Shown here piece after piece: positions 8,578-17,152 of a stretch of 64,000 nucleotides of DNA. Origin of the DNA: Streptomyces sp. NRRL F-5135. Lineage in GTDB: Bacteria > Actinomycetota > Actinomycetes > Streptomycetales > Streptomycetaceae. The notes under the pieces are model-generated. The model was not told the DNA's origin, ran no database searches, and saw nothing but the letters and a program-made list of their open reading frames with translations. Location: NCBI RefSeq assembly GCF_000719775.1, contig NZ_JOHR01000025.1, positions 49,785 to 113,784 on the forward strand, in the 5' to 3' direction. Within the stretch, counting starts at the first letter, position 1, and each line of letters opens with the position of its first letter. A program made the position numbers and the translations under genes.

Positions 8578-9003
8578 GACGGCACTGTACGGAGAGTTCA
8601 CCGGTGGCCCGGTTGCGTGGGGTCGGCGGGCGGCAGTGGCTGTGCCGCGAGAGCGCGCTCCCGGAGCGTTGCCCCACCGTCCGCCGGCCTCGTGCCCACC
8701 GCCCTCCGCCGCCCGCGGGGAAGCGCGCGAAGTTAGGCGGAAACGCGCCCCTGTGCCCGTGCTCGGAGATCCCTACGCTATGGGCCATGCGTGCACCGGC
8801 CGCCCCACCGGCCGGTGGGGCCGCTGCACACCTGTCGTGCCCGCCGTCGACGCGCCGACGGCACACGGGCCGATGTCCGCGTCGTCGCGCTGTCACAAAA
8901 GCCGTACCTCCGTAACGCCGTACCGCCGCACCACGGACACCGGCCGGTGCCACCGGCCCACGGGCACCATCCACATGAGCGTTGATCCCCAAGGAGAGAT
9001 CCA
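8578..9003. other. Intergenic region with palindrome and possible small leaderless ORF
   Basis: No established gene. It contains the perfect 20-bp palindrome GCCCCACCGGCCGGTGGGGC at 8802-8821. A TACGCT box lies seven bases before an ATG at 8787 that opens a 42-codon frame ending at 8915. The same arrangement precedes the glycosyltransferase at 10358. The small frame has no recognisable product and may be a relic. Confidence 0.4.
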
Positions 9004-10206
9004 GTGATCGGACGCAGAACCGTCATCGCGAGCACGCTGGGCCTCACCGGCGCCCTCCTGCCACCGCTGGCCGCCGCGCACGCCCAGGGCGTGCGGGACG
9101 CCACGCGCGCGGACGGCCCGGACGCCGTCCGCGCGGCGGGAGCCGTCGCCGACCTGTCCCGGGCGGTGGTGGACTCCGCCATCGCCCGGCATCCCGACCC
9201 CGCGACGCTCGGTGGCTGGGGCTACACGTGCGGGCTGTTCCTTTACGGCGTGTACCGGGTGTACCAGCGGGTCGGGGACCCTTCGTACCTGGCCTACATC
9301 AAGCGCTGGGTCGACCGGTTCGTCGACGAGGACGGCGGTATGGACCGCACCTTCAACAACCTGGACGCGATGCAGGCCGGGAATCTGCTGCTGATCCTCC
9401 ACAGGGAGACCGGCGATCCGCGGTACCGGACGGCGGCCGACCGGATACGGGACCGGATCACCACGTATCCGCGCACGTCGGACGGCGGCATGTGGCATGC
9501 GACGAGCAAGACCAACGAGCTGTGGGCGGACGGCGTCTTCATGGCCCAGCCGTTCCTGCTGCGCCACGGCATCGCGTACGGGGACGAGGACTACGCCTAC
9601 GAGGAGGTGGCCCGGAACCTCGCGGTGTACTTCACGCGCCTCAAGGCCTCGAACGGGCTCCTGTACCACGCCTACGACGCGGACGGCGACGCTCCGTGGA
9701 AGCCCGATCCGGCCACCGGGACCTCCGCCTTCTTCTGGGCGCGGGCCATCGGCTGGACCGCCCTGACCCATGTGGAGGTGCTGGAACTGCTGCCCGCCGG
9801 CCATCCCGCCCGGGCCGGGCTCGTCTCCCACGTACGGCACCTGGCGCGGGGGTTCGTCCGCTACCAGGACCCGTCCAGCGGCCGCTGGTTCCAGGTCGTG
9901 GACCGTGGATCCGACCCCGGCAACTGGACCGAGACGTCCGCCTCCAGCATGTACACCCTGATGCTGCACGCGGCGCTGCGGCACGGGTACGTCTCGGGGC
10001 GGCACTACAAGAGAGCGGTACGCGACGGCTACGCGGGCGTCCTCGAGAAGGTGACCACGGGCCCGGACGGGCTGACCGACATCACCGACATCAGCGAAGG
10101 CACCAACGTCGGTGACCTGGCCTACTACTTCGGCCGTCGGCGCAACACCAACGACCTGCACGGCCTCGGCGCCTTCCTGCTCATGAACGAGCGGCTCGCG
10201 CACTGA
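9004..10206 (+). CDS. Secreted glycoside hydrolase, GH105/GH88-like unsaturated uronyl hydrolase
   Basis: 400-residue (alpha/alpha)6-barrel enzyme of the YteR/YesR type, which removes the unsaturated uronic acid left by polysaccharide lyases. The N-terminus MIGRRTVIASTLGLTGALLP is a Tat-like signal followed by an Ala-rich cleavage zone near residue 28. The catalytic motif is ELWADGVFMAQPFLLRHG, in which the Asp is the general acid. TFNNLDAMQAGNLLLILHRE and FFWARAIGWTALTHVEVLEL fit the barrel. The GTG at 9004 has AAGGAGAG upstream. No lyase gene is left in the window, but sulfatase and glycosidase relics lie nearby. A terminator hairpin follows. Confidence 0.82.
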   Translation: MIGRRTVIASTLGLTGALLPPLAAAHAQGVRDATRADGPDAVRAAGAVADLSRAVVDSAIARHPDPATLGGWGYTCGLFLYGVYRVYQRVGDPSYLAYIKRWVDRFVDEDGGMDRTFNNLDAMQAGNLLLILHRETGDPRYRTAADRIRDRITTYPRTSDGGMWHATSKTNELWADGVFMAQPFLLRHGIAYGDEDYAYEEVARNLAVYFTRLKASNGLLYHAYDADGDAPWKPDPATGTSAFFWARAIGWTALTHVEVLELLPAGHPARAGLVSHVRHLARGFVRYQDPSSGRWFQVVDRGSDPGNWTETSASSMYTLMLHAALRHGYVSGRHYKRAVRDGYAGVLEKVTTGPDGLTDITDISEGTNVGDLAYYFGRRRNTNDLHGLGAFLLMNERLAH

Positions 10207-10231
10207 CGCCGCCGGTCGTCACCGGGCCGCG

Positions 10232-10266
10232 GGGCGGCGCGTCTCCGCGGTGGGAACGCGCCGCCC
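10232..10266 (+). terminator. Hairpin terminator after the GH105 gene
   Basis: Perfect 11-bp arms GGGCGGCGCGT and ACGCGCCGCCC with a 13-base loop, 25 bases after the stop. No U tract, as usual in this GC range. Confidence 0.7.
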
Positions 10267-10357
10267 GGGGCCCGGGCGTTGCGGCCGGCTCCGGGGCGCG
10301 GGAATTCGGCGGAATGCGGCCCTGTGGCCGCACGGCCGATCCCATACCCTCCGGCCC

Positions 10358-11563
10358 ATGCGTGTACTTTTAGCGTCCACCGGTGGTTCGGGCCACTTCA
10401 CTCCTCTCGTACCCTTCATCGACGCGCTGGCGGCGCGCGGGGACGAGGTTCTCGTCGTCGCGCAGGCGCGGCTCGAAGCGGTGCTGGCCGCCCGTGAACA
10501 GCCCTACCGTGTCTGCCCGGAGCCGCCTCCGGCCGTGCTGGGCCCCGTGATGACCCGCGTGTTGACACTCCCCGTGAACCCCGGTGTGATCGTGGCCACC
10601 CGGGAGGTGTTCGGGGGCCTGCACCTGACCTCGATGCTGCCGGTGGTGGAGGAGGCGTGCCGGAGCTGGCGGCCGGACCTCGTGCTCCACGAGTCGTACG
10701 AGTACGCCTCGGTGGTGGCCGCGGAACGCCATGGGATACCGCATGCCCGCGTCGCGGTCACGGCGGCGCGGTTCTCGCTGTTCACCGATGCCGTGCTGCC
10801 GTCCGTGCTCGAGCCGTACGGCGCGGACCTGCTGGAGAAGCTGCGGGCCTCGCCGTATCTGACCCGCTTTCCGGCGTCGGTGGACCCCTCGGCGTACGCG
10901 GTGACCCGGCGCTACCACGAGCCCGCGGCCCCCGGCACGGAGCCGTCCGCTGACCGGTGGGGCGGCGACGGGGACCCGCTGGTCTACCTCACCCTCGGCA
11001 CCGAGGCGGGCGGCATGCCGAACGCGCCCGCGCTGTACCGGGCGGCGCTGGACGCGGTCGGCACACTGCCCGTGCGCGTGCTCGTCACGGTGGGTTCCGG
11101 CACCGACGTGTCGCGACTCGGGCCCCTCCCGCCCCAGGTCCGGGTGGAGCGCTGGGTCCCGCAGGCCGAGGTGCTCGCGGGCGCCTCCGCCGTGGTCTGC
11201 CACGGCGGTTCGGGAACGGTCTTCGGCGCCCTGTCGGCCGGGGTGCCGCTGGTCTGCGTCCCTCTCTTCGCGGACCAGCCCACGAACGCCCGGCTGGTGG
11301 CCGAGGCGGGCGCTGGAGTGGCCGTCGAGCCCACGGGCAGCGCGGAGGCCGAGGCGGCGCCGCTCGGCCCGGCGGACATCCCCCGGATCCGGGAGGCCGT
11401 CGAGGCGGTGCTCAAGGAGCCGTCGTACCGGACGGCGGCCGCGCGTCTCGGGGCGGAAACCCGCGCGACCCCGACGGCCGGCGAACTGCTGGACGACCTG
11501 GACAGCCTGGACGGCCCGGCCGGCCTCGGCTGCGGCGACGCCCGGGGAGCGGGCGGGTCGTGA
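10358..11563 (+). CDS. Glycosyltransferase, GT1/MGT (macrolide-glycosyltransferase-like) family
   Basis: 401-residue GT-B enzyme that transfers a sugar from a nucleotide donor to an unknown, probably small, acceptor. The N-terminus MRVLLASTGGSGHFTPLVPF is the typical acceptor-domain glycine loop. The donor site is QAEVLAGASAVVCHGGSGTV followed by PLVCVPLFADQPTNARLVAE. Codon 5 is TTA (10370-10372), so translation should depend on the bldA tRNA. TACCCT lies seven bases before the ATG and no ribosome-binding site is seen, so the mRNA is probably leaderless. The gene is monocistronic and followed by antisense relics. Confidence 0.87.
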   Translation: MRVLLASTGGSGHFTPLVPFIDALAARGDEVLVVAQARLEAVLAAREQPYRVCPEPPPAVLGPVMTRVLTLPVNPGVIVATREVFGGLHLTSMLPVVEEACRSWRPDLVLHESYEYASVVAAERHGIPHARVAVTAARFSLFTDAVLPSVLEPYGADLLEKLRASPYLTRFPASVDPSAYAVTRRYHEPAAPGTEPSADRWGGDGDPLVYLTLGTEAGGMPNAPALYRAALDAVGTLPVRVLVTVGSGTDVSRLGPLPPQVRVERWVPQAEVLAGASAVVCHGGSGTVFGALSAGVPLVCVPLFADQPTNARLVAEAGAGVAVEPTGSAEAEAAPLGPADIPRIREAVEAVLKEPSYRTAAARLGAETRATPTAGELLDDLDSLDGPAGLGCGDARGAGGS

Positions 11564-11574
11564 CGGCCCGTTCC

Positions 11575-11911
11575 CCGGCCCGGTGTCAGCCGCCGCGCCC
11601 GGCGTAGGTCCGTACAGGCGCAGGAGCGTCCCGTCCCCGCCTGCCAACGGCAGCCCCGCCTGGACGAGTTTCAGCCGGCGGTCGTCGTTCTCGTACAGGA
11701 CGATGCCCGCCTGTTGTGCGGCCTTGCCGGGGGTGAACCGGAGTTTGGTCTCGACCGTGTAGTCGTCGCGCGGGGCGTCCCGTACGAGCACGGAGGCCGT
11801 GTTGTCGCCGAGGTGCGGTTCGGCGTCCTGGGTGGGCCAGGACACGTCGAGCCAGGCCACCACGTGGCCCGCCGCGCCGGTGGATCCGGTCACTTTGAGG
11901 TCCGCCTCGGA
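11575..11911 (-). pseudogene. Relic of a glycosidase C-terminal concanavalin-like domain
   Basis: In one minus-strand frame NSEADLKVTGSTGAAGHVVA is followed by TASVLVRDAPRDDYTVETKL and KAAQQAGIVLYENDDRRLKL. This resembles the DUF1349/beta-xylosidase C-terminal domain of glycoside hydrolases. No catalytic domain precedes it. The frame has no stop and runs antisense into the glycosyltransferase, so both ends are broken. It is fused directly to a sulfatase fragment upstream. Confidence 0.55.
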
Positions 11912-12155
11912 GTTCGGGGTGCTCGTGGCGGTTGCTGAGTTCATGGGGGGTCGGCGAGCAGGTCGTAGAGCTCGTTCACCGACTCGGGGTTGACCACCAG
12001 CTTGTAGCGGTCGTCCCGGATCATCCGTTGCGGGTAGGGGAAATGGTGGCCGTGGAACTCGGCGACCAGTTCCCCCGGCCAGTCGGGGTGTTCGCCGCGT
12101 ACGAGTGGGACGAGGGAGCGGCGTGCCGTCGGCCGGTCTGGTCCGCGTCGGTCAT
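11908..12155 (-). pseudogene. Relic of a sulfatase C-terminus, frameshifted
   Basis: The minus strand reads LVPLVRGEHPDWPGELVAEF, then FPYPQRMIRDDRYKLVVNPE and SVNELYDLLADP, the classical C-terminal part of type I sulfatases. At the six-base G run 11945-11950 the frame breaks to a stop. Removing one base restores HELSNRHEHPEL, again typical sulfatase sequence. The N-terminal sulfatase domain with the formylglycine Cys is missing; an upstream ATG at 12155 is in another frame. Confidence 0.6.
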
Positions 12156-12265
12156 GGCGTGATCATAAGAGCACCGGCGGACGGCGACGCGGCCCGTACG
12201 GTACGAACGGGCCGCGTCCGCGGCTCCGGTCACGCGGCGTCGGTCACGCCCGGGTACGTCGGCCG

Positions 12266-12300
12266 GGGGTGCCGGTCACCGTGCGGTGACCGGCATCCCC
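12266..12300 (-). terminator. Strong hairpin terminator after the NMT1-type ABC operon
   Basis: A perfect 10-bp stem GCCGGTCACC/GGTGACCGGC with a GTGC tetraloop (12271-12294), extended by a bulged GGGGT/ATCCCC pairing. It lies 38 bases past the stop of the last ABC gene. Confidence 0.85.
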
Positions 12301-12337
12301 GGTACGGGGGCGTATGCCCGGTACGGCCGCGAAGGTC

Positions 12338-13135
12338 TCAGCCGCCGAAACGGGCGGTGAGCTTGCGCTCGACCAGTCCGACCAGGGCGTACAGCGCCCA
12401 GGCCAGCAGGCAGAGCAGGCCCAGCGAGATCATGACGAGCCGGATGTCGTCGTTGTCCTGCGCCTGCTTCTCCAGGTAGCCGAGGCCGGCCTCGGCGCCG
12501 ATGAACTCGCCGATGACCGCGGCCGTCACCGCCTGGAGCACCCCGAGCCGCAGCCCGACGGCGATGGCGGGCAGGCTGTACGGCAGGTCGATCTTGATGG
12601 CGCGGGCCACCGGACCGATCTTCAGCAGCCTGGCCAGGTCGTCGACGCCGGTGGGGACGGAGCGCAGCCGCGTGATCATGTTGATCAGGACCGGGTAGAA
12701 GGACACCAGCGCGACGAGCGCGATCTTGGAGCCGATGCCGAGTCCGAGCCACAGCACGATCAGGGGCGCGATGGAGATCTTCGGGGTCACCTGTGCGACC
12801 ACGATGACGGGCATCAGCACCCGTTCCGCCCAGGGCAGTCGGGCGAAGACGATGGCGAGGACCACCCCGGCCACGCTTCCGATCAGTACGCCTTGCACCA
12901 CCTCGGCGAGCGTCTGCTGGATGTGCACGGTGAGCGCGCCGTTCTGCCACAGCGTCCAGCCATGGGCCGCCACGGCGCCCGGGCTCGGCAGCTTGTAGGC
13001 GGGAACGTCGAACAGCACCGTCACCAGCCACCACAGCACCAACCCGCCGAGCAGCGAGAGCGCGCCGACGACCAGCGGTCTGACGGTCCTGGCCACGCCC
13101 TCCTCCGGGCGCGCGGACACGCTAGCCGAGGTCAT
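12338..13135 (-). CDS. ABC transporter permease, SsuC/ThiX-like (second permease)
   Basis: 265-residue permease with six hydrophobic segments. The conserved cytoplasmic loop is visible as VDDLARLLKIGPVARAIKID, followed by LPYSLPAIAVGLRLGVLQAV. The family transports NMT1-bound substrates: alkanesulfonates, thiamine precursors, pyrimidines, riboflavin. The ATG at 13135 overlaps the end of the binding-protein gene by 14 bases. It is the last gene of a four-gene operon, followed by a terminator. Two different permeases in the operon suggest a heterodimeric channel. Confidence 0.88.
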   Translation of the reverse strand: MTSASVSARPEEGVARTVRPLVVGALSLLGGLVLWWLVTVLFDVPAYKLPSPGAVAAHGWTLWQNGALTVHIQQTLAEVVQGVLIGSVAGVVLAIVFARLPWAERVLMPVIVVAQVTPKISIAPLIVLWLGLGIGSKIALVALVSFYPVLINMITRLRSVPTGVDDLARLLKIGPVARAIKIDLPYSLPAIAVGLRLGVLQAVTAAVIGEFIGAEAGLGYLEKQAQDNDDIRLVMISLGLLCLLAWALYALVGLVERKLTARFGG

Positions 13136-14144
13136 TCGGCTTCACCACCAGGTCGTCCGCCTTGTAGGAGGAGTCCAGCAGCTTGAAGTCCTTCTGCGAG
13201 TCGATCGCCTTCTGCCAGCGGGCCACGTCCGGCGCGCCGAGGCCGTCCTTCTTGGTCGTGTCCGACTGCCACAGGCTCTTGGCGAAGAGGTCGTTGATGA
13301 CGGTCGTGATGTCCGCCTCCTGCCCCTTGAACGACGGGGCGTACTTCTCCACCGACATCTTGACCGCGGCGTCCGGGTTCTTGATCGTGTACTCGATCCC
13401 CTGGTTGAGGGCCTTGTCGAACCCCTTGACCGTGTCCGGGTCGTCGTTGACGGTGTCCTCGCTCGCGACGACGACGTTGCCGAAGGACGGCAGGTACGAG
13501 TCGCTGAGCAGCTGCTTGACGTCCACGCCCGCGGACTTCAGCGCGTAGTAGCGCAGCCGCGAGAAGACGATCGCGTCGACCTGACCGTTCTTCAGCGCGT
13601 CGACGATCACCCCGGTGCCCAGGGTCCTGACCTTCAGGTCGTTGGTCGTCAGGTTGGCGCTCTTGAGCATGGCCTGGAGCTGGATGTAGTTGGGGCTGCC
13701 GAGGTCGGTGACCGCGACGGTCTTGCCCTTCAGGTCGGCCGGGGACTCGATCTTGGCGTCCGCGGAGGAGAGCAGGGCGCCGATGCCCTGCTGGTAGGTG
13801 GTGTGGACCACCTTGGTCTTGATGCCCTGGCCGTAGGCGGTGACGACGGAGTCACCGTTCGGGAAACCGAAGTCGATGTTGCCGGCCGCGACGTTCTTGA
13901 CGATGTCGGACCCCTGGGCGTACGTGAAGTTCACGTCCAGGCCCTCTTTGGCGAAGTACCCCTGCTCCTTGGCGGCGTAGAGCGGTGCGTAGTACGGGAC
14001 CGCGGCGCCGTCGATCTGGATGGTGACCTTCTTGGGCCCGGACGACTCCGACTTCGCGGAGTCGGCGGGGCTGCACGCGTTGACCAGGCTCACGACCAGC
14101 GCGGCGGAACCCAGGCAGGCCGCGGAACGGTTGAGCTTCTTCAT
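13122..14144 (-). CDS. NMT1/THI5-like ABC substrate-binding lipoprotein
   Basis: 340-residue periplasmic-type binding protein tethered as a lipoprotein: MKKLNRSAACLGSAALVVSL then VNAC at residue 24. The family motif VTIQIDGAAVPYYAPLYAAK is followed by EQGYFAKEGLDVNFTYAQGS. Later GKTVAVTDLGSPNYIQLQAM resembles THI5-like proteins that bind aromatic heterocycles. The ATG at 14144 has AGGAG upstream. It lies between two permease genes. Because the divergent gene is a nucleoside phosphorylase, a pyrimidine or related base is a reasonable substrate guess, but this is inference. Confidence 0.9.
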   Translation of the reverse strand: MKKLNRSAACLGSAALVVSLVNACSPADSAKSESSGPKKVTIQIDGAAVPYYAPLYAAKEQGYFAKEGLDVNFTYAQGSDIVKNVAAGNIDFGFPNGDSVVTAYGQGIKTKVVHTTYQQGIGALLSSADAKIESPADLKGKTVAVTDLGSPNYIQLQAMLKSANLTTNDLKVRTLGTGVIVDALKNGQVDAIVFSRLRYYALKSAGVDVKQLLSDSYLPSFGNVVVASEDTVNDDPDTVKGFDKALNQGIEYTIKNPDAAVKMSVEKYAPSFKGQEADITTVINDLFAKSLWQSDTTKKDGLGAPDVARWQKAIDSQKDFKLLDSSYKADDLVVKPNDLG

Positions 14145-14187
14145 GCTTCTCCTAGTGAGGGAATGAACGGTTAATACGTGCACGAGG

Positions 14188-15030
14188 TCACCGGCTCCAG
14201 CGCAGGAGCCGGCGTTCGGCCAGCGAGACGAGACCGAAGCCGAGGAGGCCCACCGCCACCGTGAGGACGACGGCGGCGATCAGCAGGGGTGTGTCGTTCT
14301 GGGTGTTGCCGAGCACCATGAGGTAGCCGAGGCCGCGGTCGGCCGAGAGGTACTCGGCGAGGAACGCGCCGGTCATGGCGTCGATGACGGCGATCTTGGC
14401 GCCCGCCAGCAGGGCGGGCATGGCCGCGGGAAGCTGGATCGTCCGCAGGTACCGCCACCGGGACAGGTGCAGCAGCCGCCCCAGGGTGGAGACGTCCGCG
14501 GGAACGTCGCGCAGGCCCAGCATCGTGGCCGCAGTCATCGGGAAGAACACGAGCAGCAGGATCAGCGCGTACTGCGACGTCAGGCTGAGGCCGAACCAGA
14601 GCACCAGCAGCGGGGCTACCGCGATCTTGGGGGCGGCCTGGAGCAGGACCATGTAGGGCGCGAAGATCTCACGGACGGTGCGTGACGCCCACAGGACCCA
14701 GCCCAGCAGGATGCCGACCAGGGAGCCGCCGACGAAGCCCAGCGCGATGTTGCGCAGCGTGTAGCCGAGGTGGGGCCAGAGCTGACCCTCCGTCACCAGC
14801 TCGCGCCCGGCGTCCCAGACCTCGCCCGGCTCGGGCAGCAGGAAGCTCGGCACGTCCGCCAGGGTCACGTACAGGTACCAGGCGGCGAGGATGACGGCCA
14901 GGTAGGCGGCCGTGGTCAGGATCCGTACCGCGAATCCGCGGGCGGGCCGGTTCCGCGCTCGGGCGCCGCCGCCCGCCCGGTCCCGCTCCTCGCGGGGCGC
15001 CGGGCCGCGGGTCACCGTGCCCGTGCTCAT
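14188..15030 (-). CDS. ABC transporter permease, SsuC/ThiX-like (first permease)
   Basis: 280-residue membrane subunit with an extra hydrophilic N-terminal stretch of about 35 residues before the first helix. The EAA-type loop is VSTLGRLLHLSRWRYLRTIQ, followed by LPAAMPALLAGAKIAVIDAM. The ATG at 15030 overlaps the ATPase stop (ATGA). It is only moderately similar to the second permease, and the binding-protein gene separates the two. Confidence 0.88.
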   Translation of the reverse strand: MSTGTVTRGPAPREERDRAGGGARARNRPARGFAVRILTTAAYLAVILAAWYLYVTLADVPSFLLPEPGEVWDAGRELVTEGQLWPHLGYTLRNIALGFVGGSLVGILLGWVLWASRTVREIFAPYMVLLQAAPKIAVAPLLVLWFGLSLTSQYALILLLVFFPMTAATMLGLRDVPADVSTLGRLLHLSRWRYLRTIQLPAAMPALLAGAKIAVIDAMTGAFLAEYLSADRGLGYLMVLGNTQNDTPLLIAAVVLTVAVGLLGFGLVSLAERRLLRWSR

Positions 15031-15776
15031 TCCAGCTCCTGGCGGAGCATGCCGGCGAACTCCGCGAACCGCGGCAGTTGTCTGGTCCTCGGCGTGCGGT
15101 CCCGGTCGAGCGGCACCTCGTGCACGGCCTTGATCCGGCCCGGGCGTGCCGTCATGACGGCCACCTTGTCGGCGAGGTAGGTGGCTTCCTCCACGCTGTG
15201 GGTGACCAGGATGATGGTCTTGCGCGTCGTCGCCCAGATGCGCAGCAGGTCGTCGTGCAGCCGGTCCCTGGTGATCGCGTCCAGTGCCCCGAACGGTTCG
15301 TCCATGAGCAGGATCCGCGGGTCGTAGGCCAGGGCGCGGGCGATGGCCGCGCGCTGGCGCATGCCGCCGGAGAGCTCCTTCGGGAACGAGCCGGCGAAGT
15401 CCGTGAGGCCGACGAGGTCGAGCAGTTCACCCACCCGCTCACGGCCCTTCGGCGACTTGTCCCCCTGGGCCTCCAGGCCGAGGGACACATTGCGCCGCAC
15501 CGTCCGCCACGGCAGCAGCGCCGGCTCCTGGAAGACGAAGCCGATGTCCTTGCCGGGCCGCGGCTCGACGGTCCAGGCGAGCTCACCGCCGAAATCGGTG
15601 TCGAGCCCGGCGACCATGCGCAGAAGTGTCGATTTGCCGCAGCCCGAGGGGCCGATGAGGGCGACGATCTCACCTTCCGCCACGTCCAGGTCCACGTCGT
15701 CCAGGGCCACCACCTTCGACCCGTTCGCGGCGGTGTAGGTCTTGCTGATGCCGCGCACTGACAGGAACGCGCTCAT
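15027..15776 (-). CDS. ABC transporter ATP-binding protein, SsuB/ThiZ/TauB-like
   Basis: 249-residue ATPase energising the NMT1-type importer. Walker A is GPSGCGKSTLLRMVAGLD, the signature is LSGGMRQRAAIARALAYDP and Walker B is RILLMDEPFGALDAITRD. The H-loop His lies in ILVTHSVEEATYLAD. GFVFQEPALLPWRTV is typical of nitrate/sulfonate/thiamine-type ATPases. The ATG at 15776 is the first gene of the operon. The divergent control region (15777-16185) separates it from the phosphorylase. Confidence 0.92.
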   Translation of the reverse strand: MSAFLSVRGISKTYTAANGSKVVALDDVDLDVAEGEIVALIGPSGCGKSTLLRMVAGLDTDFGGELAWTVEPRPGKDIGFVFQEPALLPWRTVRRNVSLGLEAQGDKSPKGRERVGELLDLVGLTDFAGSFPKELSGGMRQRAAIARALAYDPRILLMDEPFGALDAITRDRLHDDLLRIWATTRKTIILVTHSVEEATYLADKVAVMTARPGRIKAVHEVPLDRDRTPRTRQLPRFAEFAGMLRQELE

Positions 15777-16185
15777 GCGGTGATCGCTCCCGCCGCTTCG
15801 GACCGGGAGGTTCCGGTCCACCGGCGCCGGCCGTCGCCGACGCGTATGGGGTGGTCTTGCACGAAGAACTCCTAGATCGCTACGGATCCCGGTCCGGGCC
15901 GTATCCACGCCGGAGTTGACACGGACCGTCACGACGGCACCGCGTTCGGTTTCCAGAGATGGAAATCCACATTCCGGCGATGAGGGTCGTAGCCTGAACC
16001 GCTTTTCGGCCACAGTCAAGATCTCGTAGGTATCTTGCATTCCGGATATGACGCGTTATTTGCCGCGAAAACCCGCTCGACAAATGGCAAGAACCAGTCA
16101 GGTACCGGGTGGTTGACGGAGCATTCGCGGGTGATGGAGACTTCCACATCCGGAAAGTGGCAATCCACATATGGAGGTTTCCCCG
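15777..16185. promoter_or_regulatory. Divergent control region with IclR-type palindromes
   Basis: Between the ABC operon (minus) and the phosphorylase/IclR genes (plus), and AT-richer than its surroundings. TTTCCAGAGATGGAAA at 15950-15965 has perfect 6-bp arms, the form of IclR-family operators. A second, TTCC-ACATCC-GGAA (16142-16155), and GTGG-CAAT-CCAC (16157-16168) lie close to the phosphorylase start. The word TCCACAT recurs at about 15966, 16144 and 16164. These are plausible sites for the IclR regulator at 17153. No riboswitch-like conserved core was found. Confidence 0.6.
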
Positions 16186-17001
16186 ATGGCCCGAAGCGCC
16201 CAGGACCCCTGGCAGGACGGCACACCTCCACATCTTCCGGCCAAAGTGGGCACGTTGCCGCCGGTCTGCCTGCTCCCCGGTGACCCGGCCCGGGTTGATC
16301 TCGCCTCCGAAGTGCTCGGCGATTTCGAGATAGTTGGCCAGAACAGAGAGTTCAGGATCGGAGTGGGCCGGGCAAATGGTGGCGTTCCGGTCGCGGTCTG
16401 CTCGACCGGTATCGGCGGCCCGTCCACCGAGATCGCCGTCGTGGAGCTGGCGCGGCTCGGCGTGACGACGGTGCTGCGGACCGGCGGCATGGGCGCCCTG
16501 TCCGAGCGGATCGCGCCCGGCTCCGTGTGCGCCGTCACGCGGGCCCTGCCCGGCAGCGGGGCCGCCGCGCACTACGCCGCCCCGACGGGCGGGCGCGAGG
16601 CGGACGGTGCGGTGCTGGCCGGCCTGCGCGAGGGGGCCGCGGCCCTCGGCATCGAACTCACCGAGATCACCGTCGCCACGACCGATTCGTACTATCTCGG
16701 TCAGGGCCGGCCGCTGCCGGGGCATGAGGGGCGGGCCGCCGCCCGGATGGCCGAGCTCCGGCAACTCGGCGCGGACGGGGTGGAGATGGAGACGGAGACC
16801 GTCCTGGCGGTGGCCGGGGCCATGGGGATCCGGGCCGGGGCCGTCCTGGTGGCGCACGCCAACCGCGCCACGGACGACTGGCTGGAGGACTACCGGCCCG
16901 CGCAACTCGCCATGTTGCGACTGGCGGTGCGCAGCGCGGCGGCGCTCTCGGCCACACCGGAGCCGGATGTGACGAGGGGCCCGGGGAAAGGCAGGCGCTG
17001 A
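16186..17001 (+). CDS. Nucleoside phosphorylase (uridine phosphorylase-like, PNP_UDP_1)
   Basis: 271-residue enzyme that should split a nucleoside with phosphate to a free base and ribose 1-phosphate. PPVCLLPGDPARVDLASEVL is the N-terminal phosphate-loop region. VAVCSTGIGGPSTEIAVVEL and LRTGGMGALSERIAPGSV follow the uridine phosphorylase pattern. VEMETETVLAVAGAMGIRAG holds the ribose-binding Met-Glu pair. The ATG at 16186 is preceded by GGAGG; an ATG at 16171 overlaps that site and is less likely. It is divergent from the ABC importer and upstream of the IclR gene, suggesting a base/nucleoside salvage module. Confidence 0.85.
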   Translation: MARSAQDPWQDGTPPHLPAKVGTLPPVCLLPGDPARVDLASEVLGDFEIVGQNREFRIGVGRANGGVPVAVCSTGIGGPSTEIAVVELARLGVTTVLRTGGMGALSERIAPGSVCAVTRALPGSGAAAHYAAPTGGREADGAVLAGLREGAAALGIELTEITVATTDSYYLGQGRPLPGHEGRAAARMAELRQLGADGVEMETETVLAVAGAMGIRAGAVLVAHANRATDDWLEDYRPAQLAMLRLAVRSAAALSATPEPDVTRGPGKGRR

Positions 17002-17152
17002 CGGCACAGGCCGTGACGGGCCGTCGTCCGCGGTGTCGTCGGCTGCCGGCCGGCACACCACGACAGGCCCGGACCTGACGACCCCGGCCTGTCCGGGGCG
17101 CGGGCGCGGGTCACGCAACGACAACTCGGTTCAAGGGACGGACTGCTGAGCG

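Noticed and set aside
15777..16185. TPP riboswitch before the NMT1-type importer
   Set aside because: The conserved CTGAGA and GCGTAGGGA-type cores were not found on either strand; palindromic operators explain the region better.
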